Below, one piece after another: positions 43,659 to 51,719 of a stretch of 64,000 nucleotides of DNA. The stretch covers positions 43,309 through 107,308 of the forward strand of contig JBFXDD010000017.1 of NCBI GenBank assembly GCA_050181465.1, written 5' to 3'. The stretch comes from JACRLW01 sp050181465 (GTDB lineage: Bacteria; Planctomycetota; UBA1135; UBA2386). The stretch's first letter is position 1. Every line of letters starts with the position of its first letter. The position numbers and the translations under genes are program-made. The notes beneath the pieces were generated by a model. It saw only the letters and a program-made list of their open reading frames with translations, did not search any database and was not told where the DNA came from.

Positions 43659-45481
43659 CTCGGCTCGACCCCGACTTCGGTGAACGGAGCGAGTTCTACA
43701 CTTTCGCTCCGGAGAGCTTGTCCGGGCTCTTGCCCGACTACGATCTCGTTCGCGAGGTCGGCAAGGGGTCGATGGGGATCGTGTTCGAAGCGCGCAGAAA
43801 GTCCGACGGCGCGCGCTTCGCCGTCAAGGTTCTGCCCCCCAGCCTGACCCTCACCGAGCAGGCGCTCGCGCGCTTCCTCCGCGAGGGCGAGCTGATGCGC
43901 CGGATCGATCATCCGGGCATCGCCAAGGTCATCGACCTCGGCCAGCGCGGGAAGCTGTCGTGGTTCGTGATGGACTTCGTCGACGGCGTCGATCTCGGCG
44001 AGCGCCTGCGCGTCGGGCCGCTGCCGCTGCGGCAAGCTGCGGACATCGCCGCGCGAGTCGGGCGCATCCTTCACTTCGCCCACGAGCGCGGGATCGTGCA
44101 TCGTGACGTCAAACCGGACAACCTGATCCTTCGCGACGACGGCAGTGTGGTGGTGACCGACTTCGGTCTCGCGCGCGAGACCGGCACCGGATCGATGACC
44201 GAGAGCGGGGCGATCGTCGGCACGCCGATGTTCATGGCGCCGGAGCAGGTGCTCGGCAATCGCGGTCAGGTCGGCGCGCGAAGCGACGTCTACAGCCTCG
44301 GCGCGACGCTCTACGCGCTGATCGCCGGACGGCCGCCCTTCGACGGCCCGACCGCACAGTCGGTGCTCAAGCAGGTGCTCGAGCAACCGCCGCGTCGGCT
44401 GCGCAGTCACCGCACCGAAGTCCCGCTGGCGCTGGAAGCCATCGTCCACAAGGCGATGGAGCGCGACCCGGCGCGGCGCTACGGCACGACGGCGGAGTTT
44501 GCGGAGGACCTCGAAGCCTGGTTGGCCGGACGACGCCCGCTGGCCCGCCTGCCGGGACCCGCGCGCCGCGCATGGCGCGCGATGGCGGCGCGGCCGCTCG
44601 TTACGTCGATGGTAGCGACCATCTTGGTGCTCGCCCTCGGCGGCTGGGTGTTGTTGCGGGAACGACAACGCAGTGAACATGACCGCTCGCTCGCCGAGGT
44701 GGACCGAACCCTGGCGCGCGCATCGAGCGGTGTGGATGAACTCGGTCGCCGCGTCGCCGACGACGTGCGCGAGCAGATGACTGTGGACGCGATCGCTCGC
44801 GTGAACACCGTGCTCGTCGCCAATCCGCGCAGCGCACGCGCACACTTCACGCGCGGCAAGGCTCATCACCAGTTGCGGCGCTACGCCGAGGCCATCGACG
44901 ATCTCGACCGCGCCGAGCAGCTCGCCGGCGAAGCCACACCCGAACTGTTGCTCTACCGCATCGACGCGCGTAGTCGACTCCGCGACGTGCTCGCGGACGC
45001 GGCATTGCAGGCCGATCTTCGCACGCTTCTGGACATGGACCCGAGTCCGCGCAATCGCTGCATCGTCGCCGGTCACATGCTCGACATGGCCGATCGCACT
45101 CCCGATCGCGCACGCGACGCGCTCCTCGATGCCACGGCGCGCGTGATCGGCGAGAAGGAACCCGAGGACGCTCACGACTACATCGTGCGCGCGCGGCTCG
45201 AGGAGCTCCGCGGCGAGTTCGGTGCCGCCCGTGCGACCGTGCTGGACGCGACGCGTCGCTTCCCCGGCGACGCCTTCACCCATGCCGCGGCTGCCGAGAT
45301 CCTCCGTCGCATGGGCTTCGAAGCCGAGGGCGATCTCGCCGCCGATCTCGCGCGTCGCATCGATCCGCGAACGGCAACTGCCGAGCAGTCCGCAGCTCCC
45401 GCCGAAGGCATCGACGTCGACGCCATGCAGGACTTCGTGCACGGCGTGCGCGGCCTGCTGGAGAAGATCGAGAAGAAGTGA
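43655..45481 (+). CDS. Transmembrane Ser/Thr protein kinase with TPR-like C-terminus
   Basis: 608 residues from GTG at 43655, overlapping the kdsA stop (GTGA). Kinase domain (about 28-290): GKGSMGIVFEA, Lys58, HRDVKPDNL with Asp151, DFGLA and APEQVLG. The TM helix is MVATILVLALGGWVLL (about 316-334). The C-terminal 270 residues contain TPR-like helices (ARAHFTRGKAHHQLRRYAEA). There is no sigma gene beside it, unlike the other two kinases. Coupling to kdsA suggests it may sense or be made with envelope biogenesis (inference). Confidence 0.92.
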   Translation: MTRLDPDFGERSEFYTFAPESLSGLLPDYDLVREVGKGSMGIVFEARRKSDGARFAVKVLPPSLTLTEQALARFLREGELMRRIDHPGIAKVIDLGQRGKLSWFVMDFVDGVDLGERLRVGPLPLRQAADIAARVGRILHFAHERGIVHRDVKPDNLILRDDGSVVVTDFGLARETGTGSMTESGAIVGTPMFMAPEQVLGNRGQVGARSDVYSLGATLYALIAGRPPFDGPTAQSVLKQVLEQPPRRLRSHRTEVPLALEAIVHKAMERDPARRYGTTAEFAEDLEAWLAGRRPLARLPGPARRAWRAMAARPLVTSMVATILVLALGGWVLLRERQRSEHDRSLAEVDRTLARASSGVDELGRRVADDVREQMTVDAIARVNTVLVANPRSARAHFTRGKAHHQLRRYAEAIDDLDRAEQLAGEATPELLLYRIDARSRLRDVLADAALQADLRTLLDMDPSPRNRCIVAGHMLDMADRTPDRARDALLDATARVIGEKEPEDAHDYIVRARLEELRGEFGAARATVLDATRRFPGDAFTHAAAAEILRRMGFEAEGDLAADLARRIDPRTATAEQSAAPAEGIDVDAMQDFVHGVRGLLEKIEKK

Positions 45482-45584
45482 TCGCCGCGCGTCAGGGTTC
45501 GCAACATCTTGGACGGAGCGGGTAGCAAGAGGCGCACGCGGAGCGAGCACTTGCCCCCGCGACGCCTGTCAAATTGCTTGTGCC

Positions 45585-45737
45585 GTGAGACGACTTCTTC
45601 TCGCCCTCACCCTGGTTGGATCTGTCGCCGCGCAGAGTGAGGGCGCTTGTCACGGAGAACCGATCGACTACCGGCACTCTCTCGAGAACCACGTGACGAC
45701 TTCGCCCACGCACGACACCGGTGGCAGGCCGCTCTAG
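45585..45737 (+). CDS. Possible small secreted peptide or broken gene start
   Basis: 50 codons from GTG. The first 20 residues (MRRLLLALTLVGSVAAQ, with GTG read as Met) are a convincing signal peptide, and the remainder (about 32 residues, one Cys) has no known family. It could be a small exported peptide or the 5' stub of a gene truncated in the rearrangement of this locus. No ribosome-binding site is evident. Confidence 0.35.
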   Translation: MRRLLLALTLVGSVAAQSEGACHGEPIDYRHSLENHVTTSPTHDTGGRPL

Positions 45738-45847
45738 TGATTCGGTGATTCGGAGCTCGACGCCTCGAGAGGCGCATTCTCGAGTGCACCTCGAACAACA
45801 GGGTGCGGTGGAGTGAGTCAGATCGATTCGGTATGAAGGCCGCGACG

Positions 45848-46324
45848 ATGCCTGAACTCCCCCTTACGGCCCCCGACGGCCCCAAACGCACCCGGGTGAA
45901 CGCGCTCGTGCCGATGGCGCACGTCGTCGACGTCGACCGCAGTGCCGAGTTCTATGCCCTGCTCGGCTTCACCTGTGCCAGTCGCTTCAGCGATCCGACG
46001 GGCAAGACGAACTGGTGTGAACTCGTGTCGGGCTCGGCGAGGCTCTTCCTGGCCCGCGCGAGCGGCCCGATCGATGCAGCCGATCAGGCCGTGTTGTTCT
46101 ACCTCTATGCCGCCGACGTCCGCGCGCTGCGCGAGCACCTCCTCGCGCGCGGGCTCACCGATGCCGGCCCGATTCCGTGGGAAGAAGGTGGTGACGGCGG
46201 AACCGCTCCCGAGCGCAACGCGGTCTTCGACATCGTCCCCCGCTTCTACATGCCGGACGGCGAGCTGCGCGTGCACGACCCGGATGGCTACGTGCTGCTG
46301 GTCGGTCAGCTCGGTTCCGCGTGA
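45848..46324 (+). CDS. VOC-family (glyoxalase/bleomycin-resistance-like) protein
   Basis: 158 residues from ATG at 45848, chosen for the GAAGG 8 bases upstream; ATG at 45833 is the alternative. One vicinal-oxygen-chelate domain: VNALVPMAHVVDVDRSAEFY, ALLGFTCASRF, WCELVSGSARLFLAR, and the final LRVHDPDGYVLLVGQLG. Such proteins bind metal and act on small molecules; the substrate is unknown. The last 68 bases recur at 49634-49701 on the far side of the TIR-NACHT gene. Confidence 0.82.
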   Translation: MPELPLTAPDGPKRTRVNALVPMAHVVDVDRSAEFYALLGFTCASRFSDPTGKTNWCELVSGSARLFLARASGPIDAADQAVLFYLYAADVRALREHLLARGLTDAGPIPWEEGGDGGTAPERNAVFDIVPRFYMPDGELRVHDPDGYVLLVGQLGSA

Positions 46325-46327
46325 AGG
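46260..46327 (+). repeat. Duplicated 3' end of VOC gene, copy A (in the intact gene)
   Basis: 68 bp including the stop codon. 35 identical bases (GCGAGCTGCGCGTGCACGAC and onward), a short diverged stretch, then 24 identical bases ending GCGTGAAGG compare it to copy B at 49634-49701. Same orientation. Confidence 0.9.
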
Positions 46328-46443
46328 CGGTCAAGCAGCATCCTTCCTGGGAGAATAGCAAGAAGCCTTGAAGGCTTACGTGGGCGATCTCTCCACCAAA
46401 GCAGCGCTAGTGTGAATCTGCAATGCGCCTTCGCTGTGGCGGC

Positions 46444-49266
46444 CTATTCGATGTCAATAACCGGTCGAAATCCAGTCTGATCAAATGCGTAGTCGGCATA
46501 TGTAATGTCTGGTTGGTCGGCGCTACTCCAACTTGCCGTGTCAACGTACGATCCACCCACTATGTCACATCGAAACATCTCACCATCATGCTCTTCTGAG
46601 ACTTCACCGCACAGCTCCCACACGTTTCCGTTCATATCAAACAGACCCCACGGATTTGCTGGCAACTCTCCCACCTCATGGATTCTCCCATCACTATTTT
46701 CAAATGTCCATCCGTACTTGCGCATGTCGTCGCAGTCTGATCCGAACCAGAATGGTCCAGGGGAGCCTGCTAGGCAGGCATATCGCCACTCATGGAGAGT
46801 GGGAATTCGTGCGCCGATCCAGCGACAGAACATCGCAGCATCAAACCAACTGACGTTTACAACGGGAGCATTCGGCCCCCCTGGAGCTGCTTCGGCATCA
46901 TGAGTAGGACGAAAGCGCTTCCACATTGCGTTCGTGACGACGGTCGACGCCATGAGAAATGCCTTTCCGGGCACGACGTCAATTTCAGGACCTTCAGTAT
47001 CACGAGCCGCTTGTGTCTTTCCGTTCTCGTCATTACCTGGCTGCATCGAAGGAGGTACTCTCACCCATTTCATCACGCTTCGGCCCGGCGAGACTGGGAA
47101 GTTCGCGAACAACTCCTCACGTAGCGCGACCTGCACTGTCTCAAGGAGTTCGATCTGGCCGTTCTGCCTCGCCCGTCGCGCGATTTCTTCCAGCGCAGTA
47201 GCAATGCACCACAGATCCTTCAAGCTAATTACTTTCGACGCAAGGAGAGACAGAAGCTTCACCGCTGTCTCATGGTCATCAATCATTAGGTCCGGCAACT
47301 GAAGATACAGAGGTCGGCGTGAGAACTCATCATCTTCGTGTGGGGATAGTATGTCCAGCAGAGTTTCCATGTCAATCATCGAGTCGATCCGCCCCAAGTG
47401 TGCCAATGCACGCCGCGCTAGCTTCGCATTAACACCTCTGATTTCGCGCAGCCATTCAGACGCATCATCGGATCGAGCCACAAACATTGCAAATATCTCC
47501 GCCCAGTGCCCTTCTAGTCCTCGGGCGGATTGTGCAAGTGCAATAATGCTTGACCTACCATCCGACTTGGCAAGTCGAAGGAGCGCCCTAGATGCCAATG
47601 ACTCCCCCAAGCTCCGATGAAGAAAACGGTAGCCACGCCGATCACCATCGAGCTCGCCAAATAGCCTCGTTCGACCCACGACCCTCAGGAAGTTAACTTC
47701 TCCATTCAAGTCACCGGTTCGCGACTGACGGTCGCGAAGGTCCTGAGGGACTTGTCGAAGCCGGCTTGCAACCTCACGCTCCTCCCACCCACTCGCGCTC
47801 TGACTTGCTTGATAGAGAGATAGCACCAACTCCGCGAGAACTTCTTCTGCAAGAATATACTCAGTAACGCCACAATCATCGGGCTCATTGCGATTCCCCC
47901 AGCCCGATTTAAGAATTTCCTGCACGATGAGGTCGTACATCTTGTAGGCCGTGTCCGGCAGGACCAAGTCTTCGTCACGCGATAGCAAACGACCAACAAT
48001 CGATAGGAGCAATGGATTCGAAGCAAATCGCTTCAACGGCGATTTGCAAAGTTGAGTCATGAGCAGCTGAGACGATTCTCCTCCAACTAGAGTCCTCAGG
48101 AGATCCTCCTGTTGCCTCGCATCCAGCGGCAGTATGTGGGCCTTTACTTGAGCCCAATCGCGCACGGAGTCTCTGATCCCCAGAGGTCTACTAGTGATCA
48201 TGACAAGGTTCCCATCCATTGAAGGGACGCTATTCAGCCAGTTGATCAGGCTCACCTGGTCTTGTGCAGGTATTTCATCCAATCCGTCAAGAAACACTCT
48301 CAATCGCATCTTCTCGGCTTGAATGGCCAGCCACTTAGCGATCTCACCATTGTTCAGGTCACCACGCGTGCATAGAGATGCAATTGCAGTCCACGTCGGC
48401 TGGAGGCCAATCCTCCATTCCGACAAAGAAATCGATACGGGAATTAGAGTCACTTGCTCGCCGAATGCCATATCAGACGCAAGCATCTTCACCGCGGTGG
48501 ACTTCCCAGATCCTGGCTCACCTAACAGGAGCCATCTCCTGCTCTGGTCGCTGCGTGCCGCCATTCCCAGGAGAACACGCAGGTCAGACTGCGCCAGAGC
48601 AGGAAATAAACGTCCTGGCGAAGACTCCACATCCCGCACTTGCTCCACATGCACATTCACAACTGCCGACCCGCCTAGAACTCGCAATGGCCATACATGG
48701 CGGTGAGCTACACTATCTAGATATCTTGACTCAAGATCCGTGAAGGGGAGCGAACGCTCCTCCAGGATCGGGAGACCTATGACTTCGGACACGTCGCTGA
48801 GCAGCGCATGCCGATCTTCCGCGCGCCACCCATCGACCCTAAACGGCTTCGCCGAACGGATAGCGAGATCGGCAATTTCAGGGGGCAGCGCCGCGGCGGA
48901 TGGCACCTTCGATTCGCGAACCAGCAATGGTATGATTCTCTTGCCGTTCTGCAAAGCATGCCGAATCTCAAGGCGCACCCAGTCTTTGGGATCGTCAAGT
49001 CGACGCCGGAAATTATCATCTCGAGCGCGGAGCCAACCTGGGCCAATGACGGCTATCAGAACTCTGCAAGAATCGAGTGCCTTCTCAATCTGCATCGGGA
49101 AATGATCGCCGTGCCTCATCCGCACGTCCAAGAATACGTGCTCGGATCCAAAGGCGATTTCCAGCTCACGGTAAATCAATAGCGCCGCGTAGGGCTCATC
49201 GTCATGACGATACGATATGAATATCGCCGGACTTGTCGAATTGGTGACATCTAACATGGAGAACAT
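46444..49266 (-). CDS. TIR-NACHT-FGE-like STAND protein, probable anti-phage defence sensor
   Basis: 940 residues from ATG at 49266 (49257 also possible). Residues about 10-150 are a TIR domain: AIFISYRHDDEPYAA, VFLDVRMRHGDHFP, LIAVIGPGWL, and DWVRLEIRHAL with Glu100 at the position of the SARM1 NADase catalytic Glu. A NACHT NTPase follows: Walker A LLGEPGSGKST (Lys255), Walker B RVFLDGLDEIP, VMITSRP, then helical repeats. The last 210 residues are an FGE/C-type-lectin-like domain (VNVSWFDAAMFCRWIG, IPTLHEWRYACLAG, GLFDMNGNVWELCG, VGGSYVDTASW, GFRPV) without catalytic cysteines. G+C is visibly lower than in the neighbours. It probably degrades NAD on target recognition by the FGE part. Confidence 0.93.
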   Translation of the reverse strand: MFSMLDVTNSTSPAIFISYRHDDEPYAALLIYRELEIAFGSEHVFLDVRMRHGDHFPMQIEKALDSCRVLIAVIGPGWLRARDDNFRRRLDDPKDWVRLEIRHALQNGKRIIPLLVRESKVPSAAALPPEIADLAIRSAKPFRVDGWRAEDRHALLSDVSEVIGLPILEERSLPFTDLESRYLDSVAHRHVWPLRVLGGSAVVNVHVEQVRDVESSPGRLFPALAQSDLRVLLGMAARSDQSRRWLLLGEPGSGKSTAVKMLASDMAFGEQVTLIPVSISLSEWRIGLQPTWTAIASLCTRGDLNNGEIAKWLAIQAEKMRLRVFLDGLDEIPAQDQVSLINWLNSVPSMDGNLVMITSRPLGIRDSVRDWAQVKAHILPLDARQQEDLLRTLVGGESSQLLMTQLCKSPLKRFASNPLLLSIVGRLLSRDEDLVLPDTAYKMYDLIVQEILKSGWGNRNEPDDCGVTEYILAEEVLAELVLSLYQASQSASGWEEREVASRLRQVPQDLRDRQSRTGDLNGEVNFLRVVGRTRLFGELDGDRRGYRFLHRSLGESLASRALLRLAKSDGRSSIIALAQSARGLEGHWAEIFAMFVARSDDASEWLREIRGVNAKLARRALAHLGRIDSMIDMETLLDILSPHEDDEFSRRPLYLQLPDLMIDDHETAVKLLSLLASKVISLKDLWCIATALEEIARRARQNGQIELLETVQVALREELFANFPVSPGRSVMKWVRVPPSMQPGNDENGKTQAARDTEGPEIDVVPGKAFLMASTVVTNAMWKRFRPTHDAEAAPGGPNAPVVNVSWFDAAMFCRWIGARIPTLHEWRYACLAGSPGPFWFGSDCDDMRKYGWTFENSDGRIHEVGELPANPWGLFDMNGNVWELCGEVSEEHDGEMFRCDIVGGSYVDTASWSSADQPDITYADYAFDQTGFRPVIDIE

Positions 49267-49286
49267 TCTCGGTCTGAAGCTCGATT

Positions 49287-49559
49287 GGTCAAGCCCGGAT
49301 TCTCTACCGTTCCACGGACGGCTACGCCACCTACCCACAGGTCAAAGCGCTCACTCTCTTGTCGCTTGTAGCCGACGCTTACCACTTCGCGGCGTTCAGC
49401 GCGCGATTCGACCCGATCGTTGCTCGCCGAACTGGTGCCCCCCCAAGTAACGCCATGTGCTACGAGCTGGTGCAGAACACCGTGCGGCGATCGATCTTGC
49501 TCCCGATCCGAACGGTTCAGATCGCCCGACTGCTCTCCGAGGCCGGCCATTTCCCGTGA
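49287..49559 (+). pseudogene. Possible remnant of an unidentified gene
   Basis: A plus-strand frame (about 90 codons, no clear start) between the TIR-NACHT gene and the VOC duplicate reads like real protein (DGYATYPQVKALTLLSLVAD, then SILLPIRTVQIARLLSEAG) but matches no family I know. It may be debris from insertion of the island. Confidence 0.25.
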
Positions 49560-49614
49560 CCAACAATCCGCGGAAGTCTCCCCCGACTGGCACACCAAGT
49601 GCGAGCCAGTCTCG

Positions 49615-49698
49615 CACTCCTACATGGCGCAGTGCGAGCTGCGCGTGCACGACCCGGATGGCTACGTGCGACTTGTGGGTCAGCTCGGTTCCGCGTGA
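49615..49698 (+). pseudogene. Orphan 3' end of a VOC-family gene
   Basis: The frame HSYMAQCELRVHDPDGYVRL...GSA-stop repeats the last 24 or so residues of the VOC protein at 45848-46324, with a few substitutions. No upstream VOC domain is present. It marks the far border of the TIR-NACHT island. Confidence 0.75.
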
Positions 49699-49701
49699 AG
49701 G
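49634..49701 (+). repeat. Duplicated 3' end of VOC gene, copy B
   Basis: 68 bp, same length and orientation as 46260-46327, differing mainly in 9 bases in the middle. The two copies bracket about 3.3 kb that holds the TIR-NACHT gene. Confidence 0.9.
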
Positions 49702-49713
49702 TTGAGAGCGCGG

Positions 49714-50715
49714 CTACTCCTGCCCCCTCCACGCTCGCAACGCGCGCTCGACGAAGAACTCGACTTCAGTGTTCATTCGGATCGGCACCAGGCGGATGTC
49801 AGGATGCTGATTCGCGAAGACCCGGAACATCTCGTCGGCGAAGCCCTGTCCGATGCCGGGAATGCCGTCGAAGTCGACGATGATCTCGCGGAACCGATCG
49901 AGACCTTCGAGAATTCGCCGCGCTTCGCTGCGCGCGACGAAGTCGCGACCAAGGCCGAACAGCTTCACGACCGTACGCGTTCTTACGAACTCGAACTCCT
50001 CGGTGTGGGCCTGGAACACATCGGCCAGCGTGCGTGCCGGTGGCCGAGCGATTCGGAACTCAACTCGAGTGCCGCGATCGCGTTGGCCTTCGAGAATCGC
50101 GTAGTCGTCTCGCAAGGTATCGACGATCAGCCGAGTGCGGTTGCTATGGAGTTCGAAGCGATCGGCGACCTTGGACAACCAGAAGAGTCCCCCACCGCGG
50201 CGCTGCTGCGGCATCGTGGTGAGATCAACCTCGGCAATCGCGGCGGCAGCCTCGATCTCACTCGTCAAGCCCTTGCCCCGCCGCACGGAGGCAAACGCGC
50301 CGATGCCGTCGTCTTCGACCACGACATCGAGCCTGCTACCATCGACCGCGATCTGGACACTCAGCTCGGTCCCGCACGAGTGATCGATGGCGTTCTTCAC
50401 GATCTCACACAACGCATGGTTGACGATTAGGCGTTCCGCCGTATCCAAGGCCGCGACTGCAAGGCTCTGCGCCTCGCAAGCCACCCAGACTTCCTCCGCT
50501 CGCGAGCCGGGCATCGCAAATCGCCACACGGGTTCGGTCGACGGGTACCGAGTCGTTCGCGCAGCGCCAATCCGCCGAAGTCGACCGGACTCCAGCGAGG
50601 CCTGCAGGTGCCGATGCGCAGCCTGACGACTCACCCCCAGAGCTGAGGCCAAGGAAGCGGTCGTGACGAAGCCGTCGCGGCGAGCGAGACCGTCAATCAA
50701 AGGGTGCGGATCCAT
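49714..50715 (-). CDS. HTH / HATPase / STAS-like (DUF4325) regulator
   Basis: 333 residues from ATG at 50715. An N-terminal winged helix (TTASLASALGVSRQAAHRHL), a histidine-kinase-type ATP-binding domain (N box ALCEIVKNAIDHS, G1 EDDGIGAF, G2 GGGLFWLSK), and a C-terminal STAS-like domain of the DUF4325 type (RFREIIVDFDGIPGIGQGFA). No phosphoacceptor His domain exists, so it is not a sensor kinase in the usual sense. It resembles anti-sigma/anti-anti-sigma modules fused in one chain. It sits directly beside the TIR-NACHT island but has host-like G+C. Confidence 0.8.
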   Translation of the reverse strand: MDPHPLIDGLARRDGFVTTASLASALGVSRQAAHRHLQASLESGRLRRIGAARTTRYPSTEPVWRFAMPGSRAEEVWVACEAQSLAVAALDTAERLIVNHALCEIVKNAIDHSCGTELSVQIAVDGSRLDVVVEDDGIGAFASVRRGKGLTSEIEAAAAIAEVDLTTMPQQRRGGGLFWLSKVADRFELHSNRTRLIVDTLRDDYAILEGQRDRGTRVEFRIARPPARTLADVFQAHTEEFEFVRTRTVVKLFGLGRDFVARSEARRILEGLDRFREIIVDFDGIPGIGQGFADEMFRVFANQHPDIRLVPIRMNTEVEFFVERALRAWRGQE

Positions 50716-50793
50716 TCGAGTCCGGCGCCGATCGCGAACCGCTGACGTCGAGTCGTCGACGGATCCGCAGCTGCCCAAGCGCCACTCTGCCAC

Positions 50794-51705
50794 TCATCGC
50801 CGAATCCCTCCACCCTCCCGCTCCTCGGCTCGCTCCGCCATCTCACCGAACAGAGCGATCTCCGCCGACGGATGCACGAACATCTTCTCGTGGTCGTGCT
50901 CGACGCCGACCGCTTCGACGAGACGCCAGTTGCACGGCCAACCTCGCTGAGCGGCGAGGAGTCGCGCATGCCACCAGAGAGCGAGGCCGCGCTGATGACG
51001 ACCGGCTCCCTGCGCCATCGCACCGGGACTCTTGTCGAACCACTTGTCGTCGTGGTCGTCGCCGGTGCCGAGGTAGAGCACGAGCGGTGAGGCGAGGTAG
51101 GCACGCAAACACTCGTCGCTCGCGAGATCCGACGGCAATCCACCGAAGCCGTAGCCGAAGGCAACCTCGCGCGTCGGCAGCAGGACGCTGCCGGGATTCG
51201 CTGCGACGAGCGCGACCGCGCCGGTGTCCTGGAACGCACTCATGCGCACCACGAACTGACCGCCGGCGGAATGGCCGATCACGTACAGCTTGGCATCGGT
51301 TCCGGTGCGCCGGCGCATCGCCTCGGCGATCTGTGGAATCCTGGCGTAGGTCCACTCGTCTCGGGACGCCACGCTGCCGTCCTCACGAAGCAACCCGCCA
51401 CGCTGATACGCGCGGCTCGGGAAACGCTCGGCGTCGAACTTCGGCGCGACCACGAGCGCGTCGAATCGATCGCCCATACCCACCGCGTGATCGCGGTACT
51501 CGTCCGCATTGCGCAAGGTGCCGTGCATCACCATCAGCAGGCGCTCGCCCGACCACTTCACCGGTCGGTAAGTGAACACGGTGATCTCGACCGACCCGGC
51601 CGATACGACCGACTCGGCCTTGCCTACCGGCACATCGGCCGCGACGCGGTCTTGGGTCGCCAGCGGGGCGCAACACAGCAACGACAACAGAGACGCTCGG
51701 ATCAT
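50794..51705 (-). CDS. Exported alpha/beta-hydrolase (esterase-like)
   Basis: 303 residues from ATG at 51705. The short signal is MIRASLLSLLCCAPLAT. Alpha/beta-hydrolase features: RLLMVMHGTLRNADEYRDHA (oxyanion His-Gly), nucleophile Ser in VIGHSAGGQF, an acidic loop near LGTGDDHDD, and a C-terminal His in GVEHDHEKMF. It resembles polyhydroxybutyrate-depolymerase/feruloyl-esterase-type enzymes. The substrate is unknown. It lies 15 bp after the hydroxylase gene, on the same strand. Confidence 0.82.
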   Translation of the reverse strand: MIRASLLSLLCCAPLATQDRVAADVPVGKAESVVSAGSVEITVFTYRPVKWSGERLLMVMHGTLRNADEYRDHAVGMGDRFDALVVAPKFDAERFPSRAYQRGGLLREDGSVASRDEWTYARIPQIAEAMRRRTGTDAKLYVIGHSAGGQFVVRMSAFQDTGAVALVAANPGSVLLPTREVAFGYGFGGLPSDLASDECLRAYLASPLVLYLGTGDDHDDKWFDKSPGAMAQGAGRHQRGLALWWHARLLAAQRGWPCNWRLVEAVGVEHDHEKMFVHPSAEIALFGEMAERAEEREGGGIRR

Positions 51706-51719
51706 GGAGGTGCGGGAGG

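Noticed and set aside
43334..45550. 738-codon minus-strand frame
   Set aside because: Antisense of kdsA and the third kinase; biased composition only.
46444..49266. Diversity-generating retroelement acting on the FGE domain
   Set aside because: No reverse transcriptase or template repeat was seen in the window.
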